Shown piece by piece: positions 40,470-57,600 of a stretch of DNA of 64,000 nt (position 1 is the stretch's first letter; every line of letters begins with the position of its first letter). Under the pieces are notes generated by a model. The model did not search any database and was not told the origin of the DNA. It worked only from the letters and a program-made list of their open reading frames with translations. The translations under genes were made by a program, and so were the position numbers. Where the stretch lies: assembly GCA_964006375.1 (NCBI GenBank), contig OZ023263.1:135050370-135114369 (forward strand), given 5' to 3'. Source of the DNA: Tillus elongatus. Taxonomy: Eukaryota > Arthropoda > Insecta > Coleoptera > Cleridae.

Positions 40470-41320
40470 CGCAGGAGCAGTAGAAAAGTAAGGTGTGGTG
40501 GTAAAATACCATTTAAAAACATCTTAATGTTAATGCAGAGCGCTATAAATGTGGGTGAGGAAGTTCCATCTATGAAAAATTTTGTGGCCCTGGTACCAAA
40601 CTTGAGGAACGTTTGGCCAGAGGTGATCAAGGTATCAATCCTCTAGACCGTGCTTGTAGAGATCACGACATCGCTTAATCGCAATCAAAACAGTTGAGTG
40701 ATAGACACCGAGCTGACGAGGTGTTGGAGAACCGAGCTAGGGAAAGAGTCAAGTCGAAAGACCAAAGTTTTGGTGAAAAAGTGGCTGCTTGTGGTGTAGC
40801 AAAAACAGTTAAAGTTAAAGGAAAACTTGGTATGGGTGTGAAATCAAAGACAACCACCAAACGTAGACGCAGGAGCAGTAGAAAAGTAAGGTGTGGTGGT
40901 AAAATACCATTTAAAAACATCTTAATGTTAATGCAGAGCGCTATAAATGTGGGTGAGGAAGTTCCATCTGTGAAAAATTTGCTGCATGTAGCAAGAAAAG
41001 TTGTCAAAAATGCTGATGGTTCTAGGAAAGTTAAGGCACCTCGAGTTATTCCTATTATACCTAAAAGTGGTGGCTTCCTTCCACTGTTACCTCTGATATT
41101 TGGTGGCCTCTCAGCTCTTGGAGCTCTAGGTGGTGGTGCTGTTGGTATTGCTAACGCTGTAAACGATGCCAAGTCAGCTAAACATACATTGGAAGAAGCA
41201 AAACGACACAATCAAACAATGGAGGCTATTGCTGTTGGTAATCGTTTGGGTGATGGTGTATATATGAAGAAACAACGTAGTGGTTATGGTTTGTATTTAC
41301 ACAAACCAAAAAACGTGTAA
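40470..41320 (+). pseudogene. PLA2/minor capsid gene, 3' part with a ~395-bp tandem duplication
   Basis: After the provirus the gene resumes (KIPFKNILMLMQSAINVGEE). At ~40,580 it jumps back into the PLA2 domain (CGPGTKLEERLARGDQGINP, ACRDHDIA and the same TAA). It then runs through SDRHRADEVLENRARERVK and the basic linker to the minor capsid part: RKVKAPRVIPIIPKSGGFLP, LLPLIFGGLSALGALGGGAV and YMKKQRSGYGLYLHKP, ending at 41,320. From 40,694 on, 208 codons are open. The intact ancestor would thus be a PLA2 domain fused to a pX/pVI-like protein. The inner 9.2-kb element has only the second part. Confidence 0.8.
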
Positions 41321-41330
41321 TACATTTACC

Positions 41331-41665
41331 AGCAAGACCTCTAACAAATGTAGACCTTGTGAAATTTGCTGGTAAAATGAAAATCCCATATTTTAGAGGT
41401 GTATACATGCGAGATGCTCTACCTCGACATGGACCACATAAAAATGTATCATTCATCATGCATTTACAAACCAACAAGGAGCCTGGTAGTCATTGGGTTG
41501 CATTGAGGAAATGTGGTAACATACTGAATACTCATATGGAAACTTGAATCCACCAGTCGAACTTCAACGTTACCTTAAAGACTCTACTCTACTGTATAAT
41601 CATGATGTATATCAAACATATAACACTTATAATTGTGGTCACAATATGTTTAAAATTTTCAAATA
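41331..41665 (+). pseudogene. Adenain-like protease of the outer Polinton (active site lost)
   Basis: PLTNVDLVKFAGKMKIPYFRG and the catalytic-His motif GSHWVALRKCG are conserved with the inner-element protease. A short deletion at ~41,530 removes the catalytic Asp region (FDS). The end reads YNCGHNMFKIF in place of CGHLCLQFL, so the catalytic cysteine is lost as well. It lies between the minor capsid and penton genes. Confidence 0.8.
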
Positions 41666-41698
41666 AAAGATTTAAACAGTAGCCTCTGTGTTTTAGTC

Positions 41699-42430
41699 AT
41701 GTCGCTAACCTTCGAGTTAAAAGGTAAAACGTCTTCTCTGTCGTTGGAAATATTTTCACCGATAGTGTCAGACCCTCGGTTTGATCATTCGTTGGCACTT
41801 ACAAATTTTCACACATACACCATACCAAACATAGAACCTGGGTGTAATAAGTTACATTTTTATTTTACACTCAAAGCCGAACCGAAGAAAGATGGTGTGT
41901 TAGAGGAAATAAAAATTCCCAATGGGGCTTATGAAATTAGTGATATGGAACAATGTATCTAAAATAAGATGGCTTGTATATATCTCAAGTTTAATAATTT
42001 ACATTCTGATGATGTTTTAGATGCAACCCAGCTTTTCAGTTTAAAAGCCAACAACAACACTTTGAAATGTGAGATACAGTGCAAGTATGACATCGATTTT
42101 ACAGAAGATGCTTCAATAACTCCTCTATTGGGTTTTTGCTCAAATAGATATCTCATTAAAGATGTGGTGCACGAATGAGATGTACCCATGGAGATTGTTA
42201 AAGTGAAAACGATTCGTTTGGAATGCAACATAGTGAACGGGTCTTACCATGATGGCAAATCTACACATACAGTTTATGAGTTTGCTCCGATGTTTGATCT
42301 GGGTTATGCGATCGACATAAACCCACACAGTAAACTATTCATGCCTGTCACCAAACGAATCATTTCACATATAAATGTAAACATTATCGATCAGAATTCA
42401 GTACCTGTGAATTTTCAAGGCGAATAGATC
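41699..42430 (+). pseudogene. Penton-like minor capsid protein of the outer Polinton (broken)
   Basis: Three successive frames: MSLTFELKGKTSSLSLEIFS through NFHTYTIPNIEPG and IKIPNGAYEISDME (to 41,962); a middle part with CKYDIDFTEDASITPLLGFC (to 42,178); and VYEFAPMFDLGYAIDINPHS through IIDQNSVPVNFQGE (stop at 42,427). The blocks match those of 17,685-18,406 in the same order. Two frameshifts and a stop inactivate it. Confidence 0.7.
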
Positions 42431-42577
42431 ATTGTTATATTGCAATTGAGCAAGACTCCGGCATGTTAGTTATAAATGACAATGAGCAAACCCAAGCAGT
42501 TTCAGTATTTTCACCGCCTTCATCGAAGACGGTTTTATCGTTGAAGAACATTCAGTTTCTAAAATTTTTGGGTTATA

Positions 42578-43780
42578 ATGTTGACCAAACTACATATCTT
42601 CGCAGACCCTGTGCACGACGAGTCAATAAAGGGAGAAGAAATACACACTTACGCTCCTCAAACTAGATCGTTTGATTACGATACCTGTGAGTTTGCAATC
42701 AATCAGCAAGATGTGTTTTACGATTGGTTTTCAGCTGCTCTACTAATTAGTGGTACAACTGAGACGACTGGTGCCACAAGAGATGTTGCAGTAACATCTA
42801 ATACAGCCGCTCATTTGTTTTCTTCTGTTGCTGTTGAACTGTGCCATCAGATTATTGAACATGTTAGAAATCCTGGTATAGTTACAGCAGTTCGAACATT
42901 TTTGTAATCAAACAGTGATGAAGCACAAGCTCTGATTGCTGCCGGTTGGCATCCTGCCGAAAGAAATATAATGGTGAAAAACAATCGATTTTGCTATTGC
43001 ATACCTCTCAGCTACATATGCAATATTTTCCAAGATTACAGAAAAGTGCTTTTCAGCCGATTGTTGATACTTATAATTCGGGCTCAAGTGACAGAAATTG
43101 CTATATTATGAGCGGTGTAGCCGCTGCAGACAAAGCTATAAAGTTTAACATTGAACATATGGTATTACAAGTCAAACATATCCACCACAGCGATGTTATA
43201 CAACATCAGCTGTTAAAATATATTGCTCAAGACAAATAGATTCTTATACCATATAGAAAATGGGAGATGCATGAATTGCCGAGTCTGAGTAATTCAACTA
43301 AGGATTTGTGGTCTATTAAAATTTCTTCAAACACTGAACCACTTAGATTTGTTGTTGTGGTATTTCAAACGGATCGACACCACAATCCTAGGAGAGATAT
43401 CAACGAGTTTGACCATGTGGATATTCGAGATGTAAGACTTCACCTAAATTCCAAACAAAGCCCCACCGAAGGTATGAATCTAAACTTTGGACAAGCAAAC
43501 TACCTAGAAACATATAGAAACAATGATTGAATTTCAACGATCGCATTCTGGTAGAGAACCTCAACCTACGGTGGAAAACAAAGCTTTTGCAAAATTTCCT
43601 ATGTTTGTGTTTGATTGTTCCAAGTATAGCGATTCCATAAAACCATAAACTGTAGATATCAAATTGGAAATGGAGAGTAACCAGAACTCCCCGAATCACA
43701 GGAAATGTTTCTGTGTAATTATACATGATTGCATCATCGAGTACTCCCCACTTTCTAATGTTGCACGTTATATAATGTAG
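42578..43780 (+). pseudogene. Double jelly-roll major capsid protein of the outer Polinton (broken)
   Basis: Homologue of the capsid gene at 16,386-17,577. It starts MLTKLHIFADPVHDESIKGE and includes FAINQQDVFYDWFSAALLIS and SVAVELCHQIIEHVRNPGIV. A stop at 42,907, several frameshifts and a deletion follow. Later blocks are MVLQVKHIHHSDVIQHQLL, YRKWEMHELPSLSNSTKDLW and RFVVVVFQTDRHHN. The C-terminal CVIIHDCIIEYSPLSNVARY ends at 43,780. At least six lesions make it a pseudogene. Confidence 0.78.
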
Positions 43781-43808
43781 ATGTAAAGCTGTAGCAATCA
43801 GTGTCAAG

Positions 43809-44282
43809 ATGAGGTTCGTCGTTGTCGATACTCAAGGTTTTTGTCTACCCGAGTATACACCTAAAGAACTAGTGATTTATAATGGGTATCAAACTGCGCA
43901 TTATGTATTTCAACTGCATACGCCGTTACGTTTACTCCATACAGACATAATCAAACAAGTGAAGTTCCTGCAAGCTCACCATTGTATCGACTATAATTGT
44001 GGTAATGTTAATTTAGAAGAATTACCAAACATAATAACCAAGCATATTATCGAACAACAAGTGGATAGAATTTATGTTAAAGGAGAAAATAAACAAAGGT
44101 TTTTGTCACACATGCTATTAACTTGTGGTTACCGAGTGGATATAGTCAACTTGGAAAACAGTGTGAGTTGTCCGAAGCTGGTGCCTGACATTCCTTTATG
44201 TATGGATCATAACCTTGCATACACTAAAAAATGTATTTGTAGTATAAATAATTGCATGTTATTATTTTCTTATATTTGTTAA
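43809..44282 (+). CDS. Conserved Polinton-associated protein of unknown function
   Basis: 157 codons, open, beginning 29 bp after the capsid stop: MRFVVVDTQGFCLPEYTPKE, then NGYQTAHYVFQLHTPLRLLH and KFLQAHHCIDYNCGNVNLEE. RIYVKGENKQRFL and NLENSVSCPKLVPDIPLC follow near the end. The 'VVD.qGF ... P.E..iYNG ... vkGe.K..fL ... NlE...~CP.L' pattern is one I remember from small proteins that accompany insect Polinton-like elements. The opening VVDTQGF with later acidic positions resembles an RNase H-fold exonuclease, but I do not assign an activity. It is the only undamaged gene of the outer set. There is no copy in the 9.2-kb element. Confidence 0.6.
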   Translation: MRFVVVDTQGFCLPEYTPKELVIYNGYQTAHYVFQLHTPLRLLHTDIIKQVKFLQAHHCIDYNCGNVNLEELPNIITKHIIEQQVDRIYVKGENKQRFLSHMLLTCGYRVDIVNLENSVSCPKLVPDIPLCMDHNLAYTKKCICSINNCMLLFSYIC

Positions 44283-44289
44283 GTATATG

Positions 44290-44640
44290 TAATCCATTTA
44301 TATTGTACATTGGTGTATTTAGTAAACGATAAGTGTCCGTAAAGGAGAAGAACAAGAAGAAGGAAGAAGTTGTCAGTCGTAGAGAGAGGCATTGGCCAAG
44401 ATTTATCAAACTTATAGGTTACCTCGTAACTACAATCCCAAATCGTGTGACGTCATCTTTTGCTAAATGCGTATTTCTATGCATGTTGTAGTAAATAGTT
44501 TAGGTGCAGAAAAATACTAATTGTTATTTATTTACCTACTTTATTAGACAAATGTGTTGCTTATAAAATATATTAACGTAATTGTTTTAAATAAACTGTT
44601 TATTGTAGCCTATAATGATAAAAACTTTATGTTTAGGGGG
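44290..44640. other. Spacer, no gene; ends in a G run
   Basis: AT-rich, with a GAAGAACAAGAAGAAGG purine stretch and one GACGTCA at ~44,449. A run of about 10 G lies at 44,637-44,647. I could not find a terminal inverted repeat for the outer Polinton here. Confidence 0.5.
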
Positions 44641-44649
44641 GGGGGGGCT

Positions 44650-45700
44650 GTTGGTGTAATTTGCTGACCAAATTGAATCTTGCTGACCGACGCCTTATTC
44701 TTTAAGGATTTCTTTGATATTTTAAATTCTGCAACCTAATGATAATCTCTTCTTGCTACCAAAGTTTCAAAGAAAAAGCTTTGTATTTAAGGGTTGGCGT
44801 TTTTTCATTTTTTAGTGCTACCAGAAAAACTATGAATCTGACAAAACTATACATTTACATATAATCATTACTAGTATCTACCAGCTCGCTACCAGAAGTT
44901 GACTAAAAAATACCCCTATTTAGGGGTAGTTTACTCTTGACATATTTCAGTTTATTGACGCAACCGCCGAAACTATTCAAGTGACTGAGCGCAAAATACG
45001 CGTATAACCATTTCTAGGAACAATAAACTTACTGTCAGAAGTTGGCTGAAAAATATTCCCATTTAGGGGTAGTTTACTACTCATTGGCATATCTGGATTA
45101 ATCGCTGCTACAGAGAACTATGCAACCGATTAATGTTAAAATACGTATAGAATCACAACTATGAACAATAAACTCGCTACCAGAAGTTGACTGCAAAATA
45201 CCCCCTTTTATGGGTAGTTTACTCTAGCATATTTCAGTTTATCACTGCTACCGAGCACGATATAATATGCCGACCAAATTGAATATTGCTGACCGACACT
45301 TTAATGTTTAAGGATTTCTGTGATATTTAAAATTCTGCAATCTAATGATCTCTTCTTACTACCAAAGTTTCAAAGAAAAATCTTTCTATTTAAGGGTAGT
45401 TTACTTTTGGCATTTTTTTATTTTTTAGTGCTACCAGAAAAACTATGAATCTGACAAAACTATAAATTTACATATAATCATTACTAGTATCTACCAGCTC
45501 GCTACCAGAAGTTGACTGAAAAATACCCCTATTTAGGGGTAGTTTACTTTTGACATATTTCAGTTCATTGTTACTATTGCCGAAACTATTTAACTGACTG
45601 AGATCAAAATACATATATAACCATTGGCAGTATCTACTCGCTACCGGAAGTTGGATAAAAAATACCCTCATTTAGGGGTAGTTTACATAAATATATGTAA
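44650..45700. repeat. Hairpin-bearing dispersed/tandem repeat cluster
   Basis: Five blocks near 44,885, 45,030, 45,175, 45,495 and 45,640 read CGCTACCAGAAGTTGACTG, AAAAATACCCCTATTTAGGG, GTAGTTTAC. Each contains the hairpin ACCCC-TATTTA-GGGGT. Two larger direct repeats start at ~44,655 and ~45,265 (GCTGACCGACGC/ACAC, AAGGATTTCTTTGATATTT, CTACCAAAGTTTCAAAGAAA). No gene is seen. Confidence 0.75.
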
Positions 45701-45865
45701 TTTGCTGACCAAACTGAATCTTGCTGACACACCGGACGCTTTAATCTTTAATAATAATAATTTGAAAAATTCACTCTAGCCTGAATAAATGCTTGAAAAA
45801 ATTAGCTTAATCACCAACCTAAGTCTGTAATTAAAATCTGCAAAAAAATACAAATATGGTAATCG

Positions 45866-45869
<4 letters not shown>

Positions 45870-45931
<62 letters not shown>
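45870..45931. repeat. (TA)n microsatellite
   Basis: About 60 bp of TA repeats bounding the first copy of the AATCTGATTTTTATAATGG unit. Similar tracts lie at 46,189-46,259, 49,125-49,231, 49,440-49,492 and 49,751-49,836, always at the joints of the inverted units. Confidence 0.95.
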
Positions 45932-45933
<2 letters not shown>

Positions 45934-46184
45934 CTGATTTTTATAATGGTCTTATTAGGTAACTTTCTTTGTGCAATACAAATTTCGACTAGTTGCAATT
46001 AAGCTACAGCTTTGAAGTTTGGCAGCCAAGTCCTGTAACAATGCAGTATAGTACCTATATATTATCTAATAATGTTCAAAATCCATTATGGCAGACCCCT
46101 CCAAGATGGCGAATTACACTGCTCTTCCATAGTAATTCGTTTTTTGTGTCTATATGCGTAACATTATCTTTTTTTTAAGCTAGA

Positions 46185-46188
<4 letters not shown>
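45930..46188 (+). repeat. Extra copy of the palindrome-centre unit
   Basis: AATCTGATTTTTATAATGG through CAACTAGTTGC-side sequence to AAGCTAGACTC. It is identical by eye to 49,492-49,751 and, inverted, to 49,231-49,442. It is preceded by (TA)n at 45,870-45,931 and followed by (TA)n at 46,189-46,259, exactly as the other copies are bounded by TA tracts. Confidence 0.85.
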
Positions 46189-46261
<73 letters not shown>

Positions 46262-46262
46262 T

Positions 46263-52699
<6,437 letters not shown>

Positions 52700-52704
52700 C
52701 TGAG

Positions 52705-53565
52705 GATTTGGTTTATCGTTTTCCATTTGACATTTAACAAGCTACTTTAATGTATTATGTTGTATATTCATTTTCTTAATTATTTTCGTGTCAATGACTA
52801 CAAACATGTTCCTCTAAAAATTGCACCATTCTATATTATTCTAAGTTATCAAACTTAAAGGTTAACTTATTAAACAAATTATATGCTTGCATTTCTAACA
52901 TACTATGTTTTGAGTATAAATATTGCATTTCTAAATCCAGCCACCTTGCTCAGCAGAATGCCACTTTTTGACCTGTTTTTCGGGTTATTGGATATTTTAT
53001 ATTAAAATTATTCAAATTAGGATAATAACTGATTTCTGTTTGCAAAATTTTATAAAAGCGATATCTGCTCCTATTAATCCAATTTTACATCTTCACTTTA
53101 GTAAAGATTCAGTTCCGCAGACCTTAGAGCCATAATAAACTAAGTCAAGGTTGGAACCTGCAATGATCACTTTGGGTTCACCACAACACATCTCTAAAGA
53201 GCTGACGATTGTTACACTTACATGGTTAGATTATTATCATCAGAGGATGTATAATTTAAACGCTTAACGACTAAAATTGTATTTATATTATATGTTGCCA
53301 AAGTGTACTTATACTGGCTTATGGTAGGTTATAAACTTCACCAAGATATTTAATTGCTATTTTGGAGTTATTTCATTTTTTTGCAGTTTTTCTTTGCTCA
53401 TCTGTTTCGTCATCATGCCGTCTGTTAAGAGATAATTTCCTTTTGATGCCATTTAAATATTTAATTCGCATAAATATTCTCTGACGTGCGAAAGCTGTTA
53501 CCAAATCCGTAGGAATATCGTTTTCTTTTCTTGTTATATACGAAGCTGTTTTAGGGTTAGGTTCG
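52705..53565. other. AT-rich stretch, no gene seen
   Basis: No recognisable coding sequence or repeat apart from homopolymer runs. Confidence 0.55.
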
Positions 53566-53569
53566 GTTA

Positions 53570-54549
53570 GGTTTGTTTGTGAGTGCGCCATACCGGTCCC
53601 TCCACCGCGACCATAAGGTCTATTGTGGCTCACGCCTAATAGTTTATATTTCGCCCAACAAAGCAAGCCTCCTGCAGAGGTCGATAATCTTCGTGGGCGA
53701 AAGTTGATCCAGATCCTCCGGAGCAAGCTTTATCTTGCCAAAGAGCAGGTATCTAGTCCTGTCCGCTGGCGGACAGGAACACAGTACGTGCTCTGCTGTT
53801 TCGTCACTCTCCATACACAGCCGGCACTCGGTCTCCTGACCGACTCCAATACGGTGCATGTGGTGCCGCAAGCGGCAGTGTCCTGTATACAGGCCGACTA
53901 GAGTACTCAGTTGTTGTCTGTTTAACTCTATAAGTTTTTTAGCCCTTAACTCAGACAGGCCATTTATGAAGGCCTTAGAGTGAGCTAATCCCGGAAGATT
54001 TTGCCAAAACTGGATTGTCATTCTTTCTGTCCAGGTCTTTAAGGTGCGTTTTGCTGTGCATGATGTTATCCCCAGCACCGGTTCTGGCCTGACAAAGTCT
54101 CTCTGGGCACCACTCCTGGCAAGCGCGTCGGCCGCAACATTGCCATGATCATGGTCCGAGTGACCCGGTATCCCGACCAGCGACACCTCATTAGAGCCAC
54201 CCAGTTCGTTAAGGGCAGATTTACAACTCCATGCCGTTTTTGAATTACACCGGTAGGAACCAAGAGCCTTTATTGCAGCTTGGCTATCTGCATATATCTT
54301 TATCGATTTGTGTGTGCACTGGTTTTTTATACTTTCTCTTGCACACATCTCGATGGCATACACTTCTGCCTGGTGTATGGTTGCGTACTTGCCGAGGCTA
54401 GCTGATAGTCTAGCATCAGTGCTGCCCCCATATGCGCCGGATCCTACTACCATATTGGTTTTGGAGCAGTCAGAGTACCAGCAGAGATCGGCTCTCAATA
54501 GGGTCGTTTGATTTCGTTCCCAGTCCTCCCTTTCCGGGAGGATGGTCTT
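53570..54549 (-). pseudogene. LINE B, 3' part: RNase H domain and tail
   Basis: Minus-strand continuation of LINE B after LINE A: WYSDCSKTNMVVGSGAYG (first RNase H Asp), HQAEVYAIEMCARESI (Glu), IYADSQAAIKALGSYRC (Asp), LVGIPGHSDHDHGNVAADAL (final HD). The usual LINE C-terminal zinc region follows (LVGLYTGHCRLRHHMHRIG, CRLCMESDETAEHVLC). RNase H removes template RNA during retrotransposition. The 3' end lies near 53,570-53,640, where CCTAACCGAACCTAACCCTAAAAC-like telomere-similar sequence is seen in two short blocks. LINE A separates this from the reverse transcriptase at 59,790 onward. Confidence 0.8.
54538..54549. other. Target site duplication of LINE A, left
   Basis: GAGGATGGTCTT here recurs at 59,779-59,790. 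A T run (54,548-54,556) follows directly; it is the poly(A) tail of LINE A seen on the plus strand. The last two T may belong to the tail, so the duplication is 10-12 bp. Confidence 0.8.
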
Positions 54550-54633
54550 TTTTTTTGTTCCCTCAGGGCTCGTCCGCGGCCTTGCCGCCCCGATAGCACC
54601 GCAAACCTTGGTTGATTGTGCATACCCTTAGTC

Positions 54634-57600
54634 TTACTCCACCCATTCCAAGATCACTGTGCCTTGAATTAGTCTGCACAGCGATTGGTAGGGTGAAGTT
54701 TTATATTGCTCTGTCTCCGGTCTAGAGTGACCGTAGATCAGTTGTCTTTTCCGGTCCAGAGCTATACACTCACACAAGATGTGCTGGGCTGATTCCTCCC
54801 CCTCGCCGCAGAGTCTGCATGCGAGGTCCCCTTCGAACCGCCCCATTTTATGCAGGTGTTTCTTGACGGCCATGTGTCCCGTCAAGAGACCTGTTGTGTT
54901 TCTGAGCTGTCCTCTGCTAAGGTTTAGCAGCTCCACAGCTCTCTTTGAACTGGGTCCGTCAATTATTGACTTCCCATGTCTGAGCCCTGGACAGTCCGCC
55001 CAGTACACTTTGTGTTGGTTTCTGACCCAGGACTTAATGGCTCCCCTGGCAGTGCTCTTTGACACGCCCAGAGCCGGTTCTGGTCCCATAAATGGTTCTG
55101 CTGACCCTCTCTTCGCGAGACTGTCAGCTTCTTCATTGCCTTTAACCCCCGAGTGACCCGGCACCCAGATGAGGGTCACCTCATTCTGCCCAGCCAGGTC
55201 GCTCGTCTCGTCTCGGCACTCACTCACCAGCCAGGAATTTACCCGTGGGCTACTTAGTGCCTTAAGGGCTGCCTGGCTGTCTGTGGCTATGAGGATCCGC
55301 TTGTTGGTGTAGCCCCTCCTCTTGTTCTCCCGCACACAGTGCAGGATGGCGTACATCTCGGCCTGAAACACCGTTGCATGGGCTCCGAGGGAAATACTAT
55401 GACTTACCCTCGGTCCTTCCGAGTAAACACCTGCCCCCGTCCCACGCTCCCCGCCAGATCCGTCCGTGAACCAGACGAGCGCGTCCCGTGGCATGCCCGG
55501 CGTCTCCTCCCGCCATGCCTCGCGATCAGGGATTTCCACTGTAAAGTTGTTTTCCCTGCACATTCGCGGGCTCGCGAAGTCTGACCTCATTTCAAGCATG
55601 GGCTCCTTCACGATCTCCTGAATTTTGCAGTGGCGCCTGAAGCCTGGGTTGATCTTCAGTCTACCATTGCAGGCTAGTCTGTATAGTCCTAGCCTGGCCT
55701 CTCCCATAATAACTAAGTGTAGGGGGGGTAGATCCAGCAACACCTCCATGGCGGCTGTTGGGGTTGAAGACATGGCCCCTGTGATGTCTAGGCAAGCCAT
55801 CCTTTGGATCTTGCCTAGTTTTTGTTTGGCACTGGATTGTGTCACCTTAGGCCACCAGACCAGTGCCGCATATGTTAACGATGGTCTGACCACCCTTGTG
55901 TACAGCCAGTGGGCCATACTAGGTCTTAGTCCCCACGTTTTTCCATATAGCCGCCTAGTGACGGCTAAGGTCATGACTGCCTTACGCAGTATTTTTCCAA
56001 TGTGACCATTCCAGGTTAGCTTAGAGTCCAACACGACCCCAAGATATTTGACCTCCCTGGCGATTGGAACGCTCCTACCGTATAGAGTGAGAGTTCTGTG
56101 GCTTTCACACTTCCTCCTCCTCGTAAACGGCACGACGGTTGCTTTCTCGGGGCTCACCCCGAGCCCTTGATCAACCGTCCACCCTTCCGCCACTTTCAGT
56201 GCAGTCTGCATACGCTCCCACACTGCCTGTGTGACCTTTCCTCGGACTATGATGACAATGTCGTCCGCATAGCCCTGTACCTCATACCCCCCTCCCGAGA
56301 GCCTCCCCAGCAGGCCGTCCACGACTAGACACCAGAGCAAGGGAGACAGAACGCTCCCCTGCGGACACCCCGCCGCGACCCCCGCCAGCAGAGTCCCTCC
56401 CGCGAGTGAGGTGAACACCGCCCTGTCCCTGAGCATGGAACCGATCCACCTGCAGCAGGTCTCCTCTATTCCACGCTCCCGGGCAGCTGCCAGAACCGAT
56501 CCGAACGAGGTGTTGCTAAAGGCCCCCTCTATGTCTAGGAAGGCCCCCAGCGCCACCTCCTTGTTCTCCAGCGTATTCTCCAGTTTCAGCACCAGTTGGT
56601 GCAGTGCTGTTTCTGTTGAGAATCCTGCCCTGTATGCATATTGTCCGCAGTGTAGAGGATATGCTTCCAGTACACCGCCCCTAATGTGCCGGTCGAGCAG
56701 TTTTTCCACTGTTTTCAGCAAGAAGGACATGAGACTTATTGGCCTCAGGGACTTTGCCTGGTCTGTTGGACGCCCAGGTTTAGGAATAAATACAACCCTG
56801 GCCAGTCTCCATGCCCTCGGAATGTACCCCAGAGCCAGGCTGGCCCTCATAATGAGGGTAAGCACCGGCGCCAGTATATCTATCCCCTGTTGGAGCATGA
56901 TGGGCATTATTCCATCAAATCCCGGCGATTTGTATGGCTTAAAGCTGTTAATGGCCCATCTGATTTTGCTCCAGGTAACCACCTCTTTAGCGACTGTCCA
57001 GTCTACTCTAGATGCCCGCCTATAAGGCGCCTCTATTTCTGAGTGTTGCCAGTCCGGAGGTGATTGGTTTATTATGTTACAGCCGGGGAAGTGCGTCTGG
57101 AGTAAAATTTCCATAGTTTCCTCCCCCGAGCTTGTAAAGCCTCCCGTGGGTGTTCTAAGGGAGCCTATGTTAGTCTGAGGGCCCTTAGACAGGATCTTGT
57201 GTAGTCGAGCACTCTCGGACGTGTTTTCCACTTCTTCGCAGTGCCTCCTCCACGACTCCTTCTTGGCGTCCCTCAGTCTTTTGTTATAGGTCGATAGGGC
57301 CTGTCTATATTCATCCCATGCTCCCGACCTTTTGGCCGCGTTAAACAGCTTACGAACCTGCGTCCTCCTTTGCCTGAGGTCCTCGTTCCACCACAGGACG
57401 TTCCTGGTGGACACCCTCATTTTCAGGGGGCAGTTGGCGTTATAGGCCGAGGTAATTGCGTCTCGCAATTGGACTGCTGCAATCTCGAGGTCTATTGAAT
57501 TTTTTATGGTACTCTTAACCCCCCGCAGTTCCACAGCCAGGTCTGCCCTGTAGGCTTCCCAGTCCGCCTTGCGGGGGTCCCGGTACCATACCGTTTCTCT

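Noticed and set aside
44290..45700. Right terminal inverted repeat of the outer Polinton
   Set aside because: I compared this region with 11,000-13,050 by eye in reverse complement and found no match beyond AT-rich chance similarity.
53560..53600. Telomeric repeats (TTAGG) at TAGGGTTAGGTTCGGTTAGG
   Set aside because: Only three to four imperfect units, at the 3' end of LINE B; too short to call a telomere tract. It might hint at LINE target preference but one copy is not enough.
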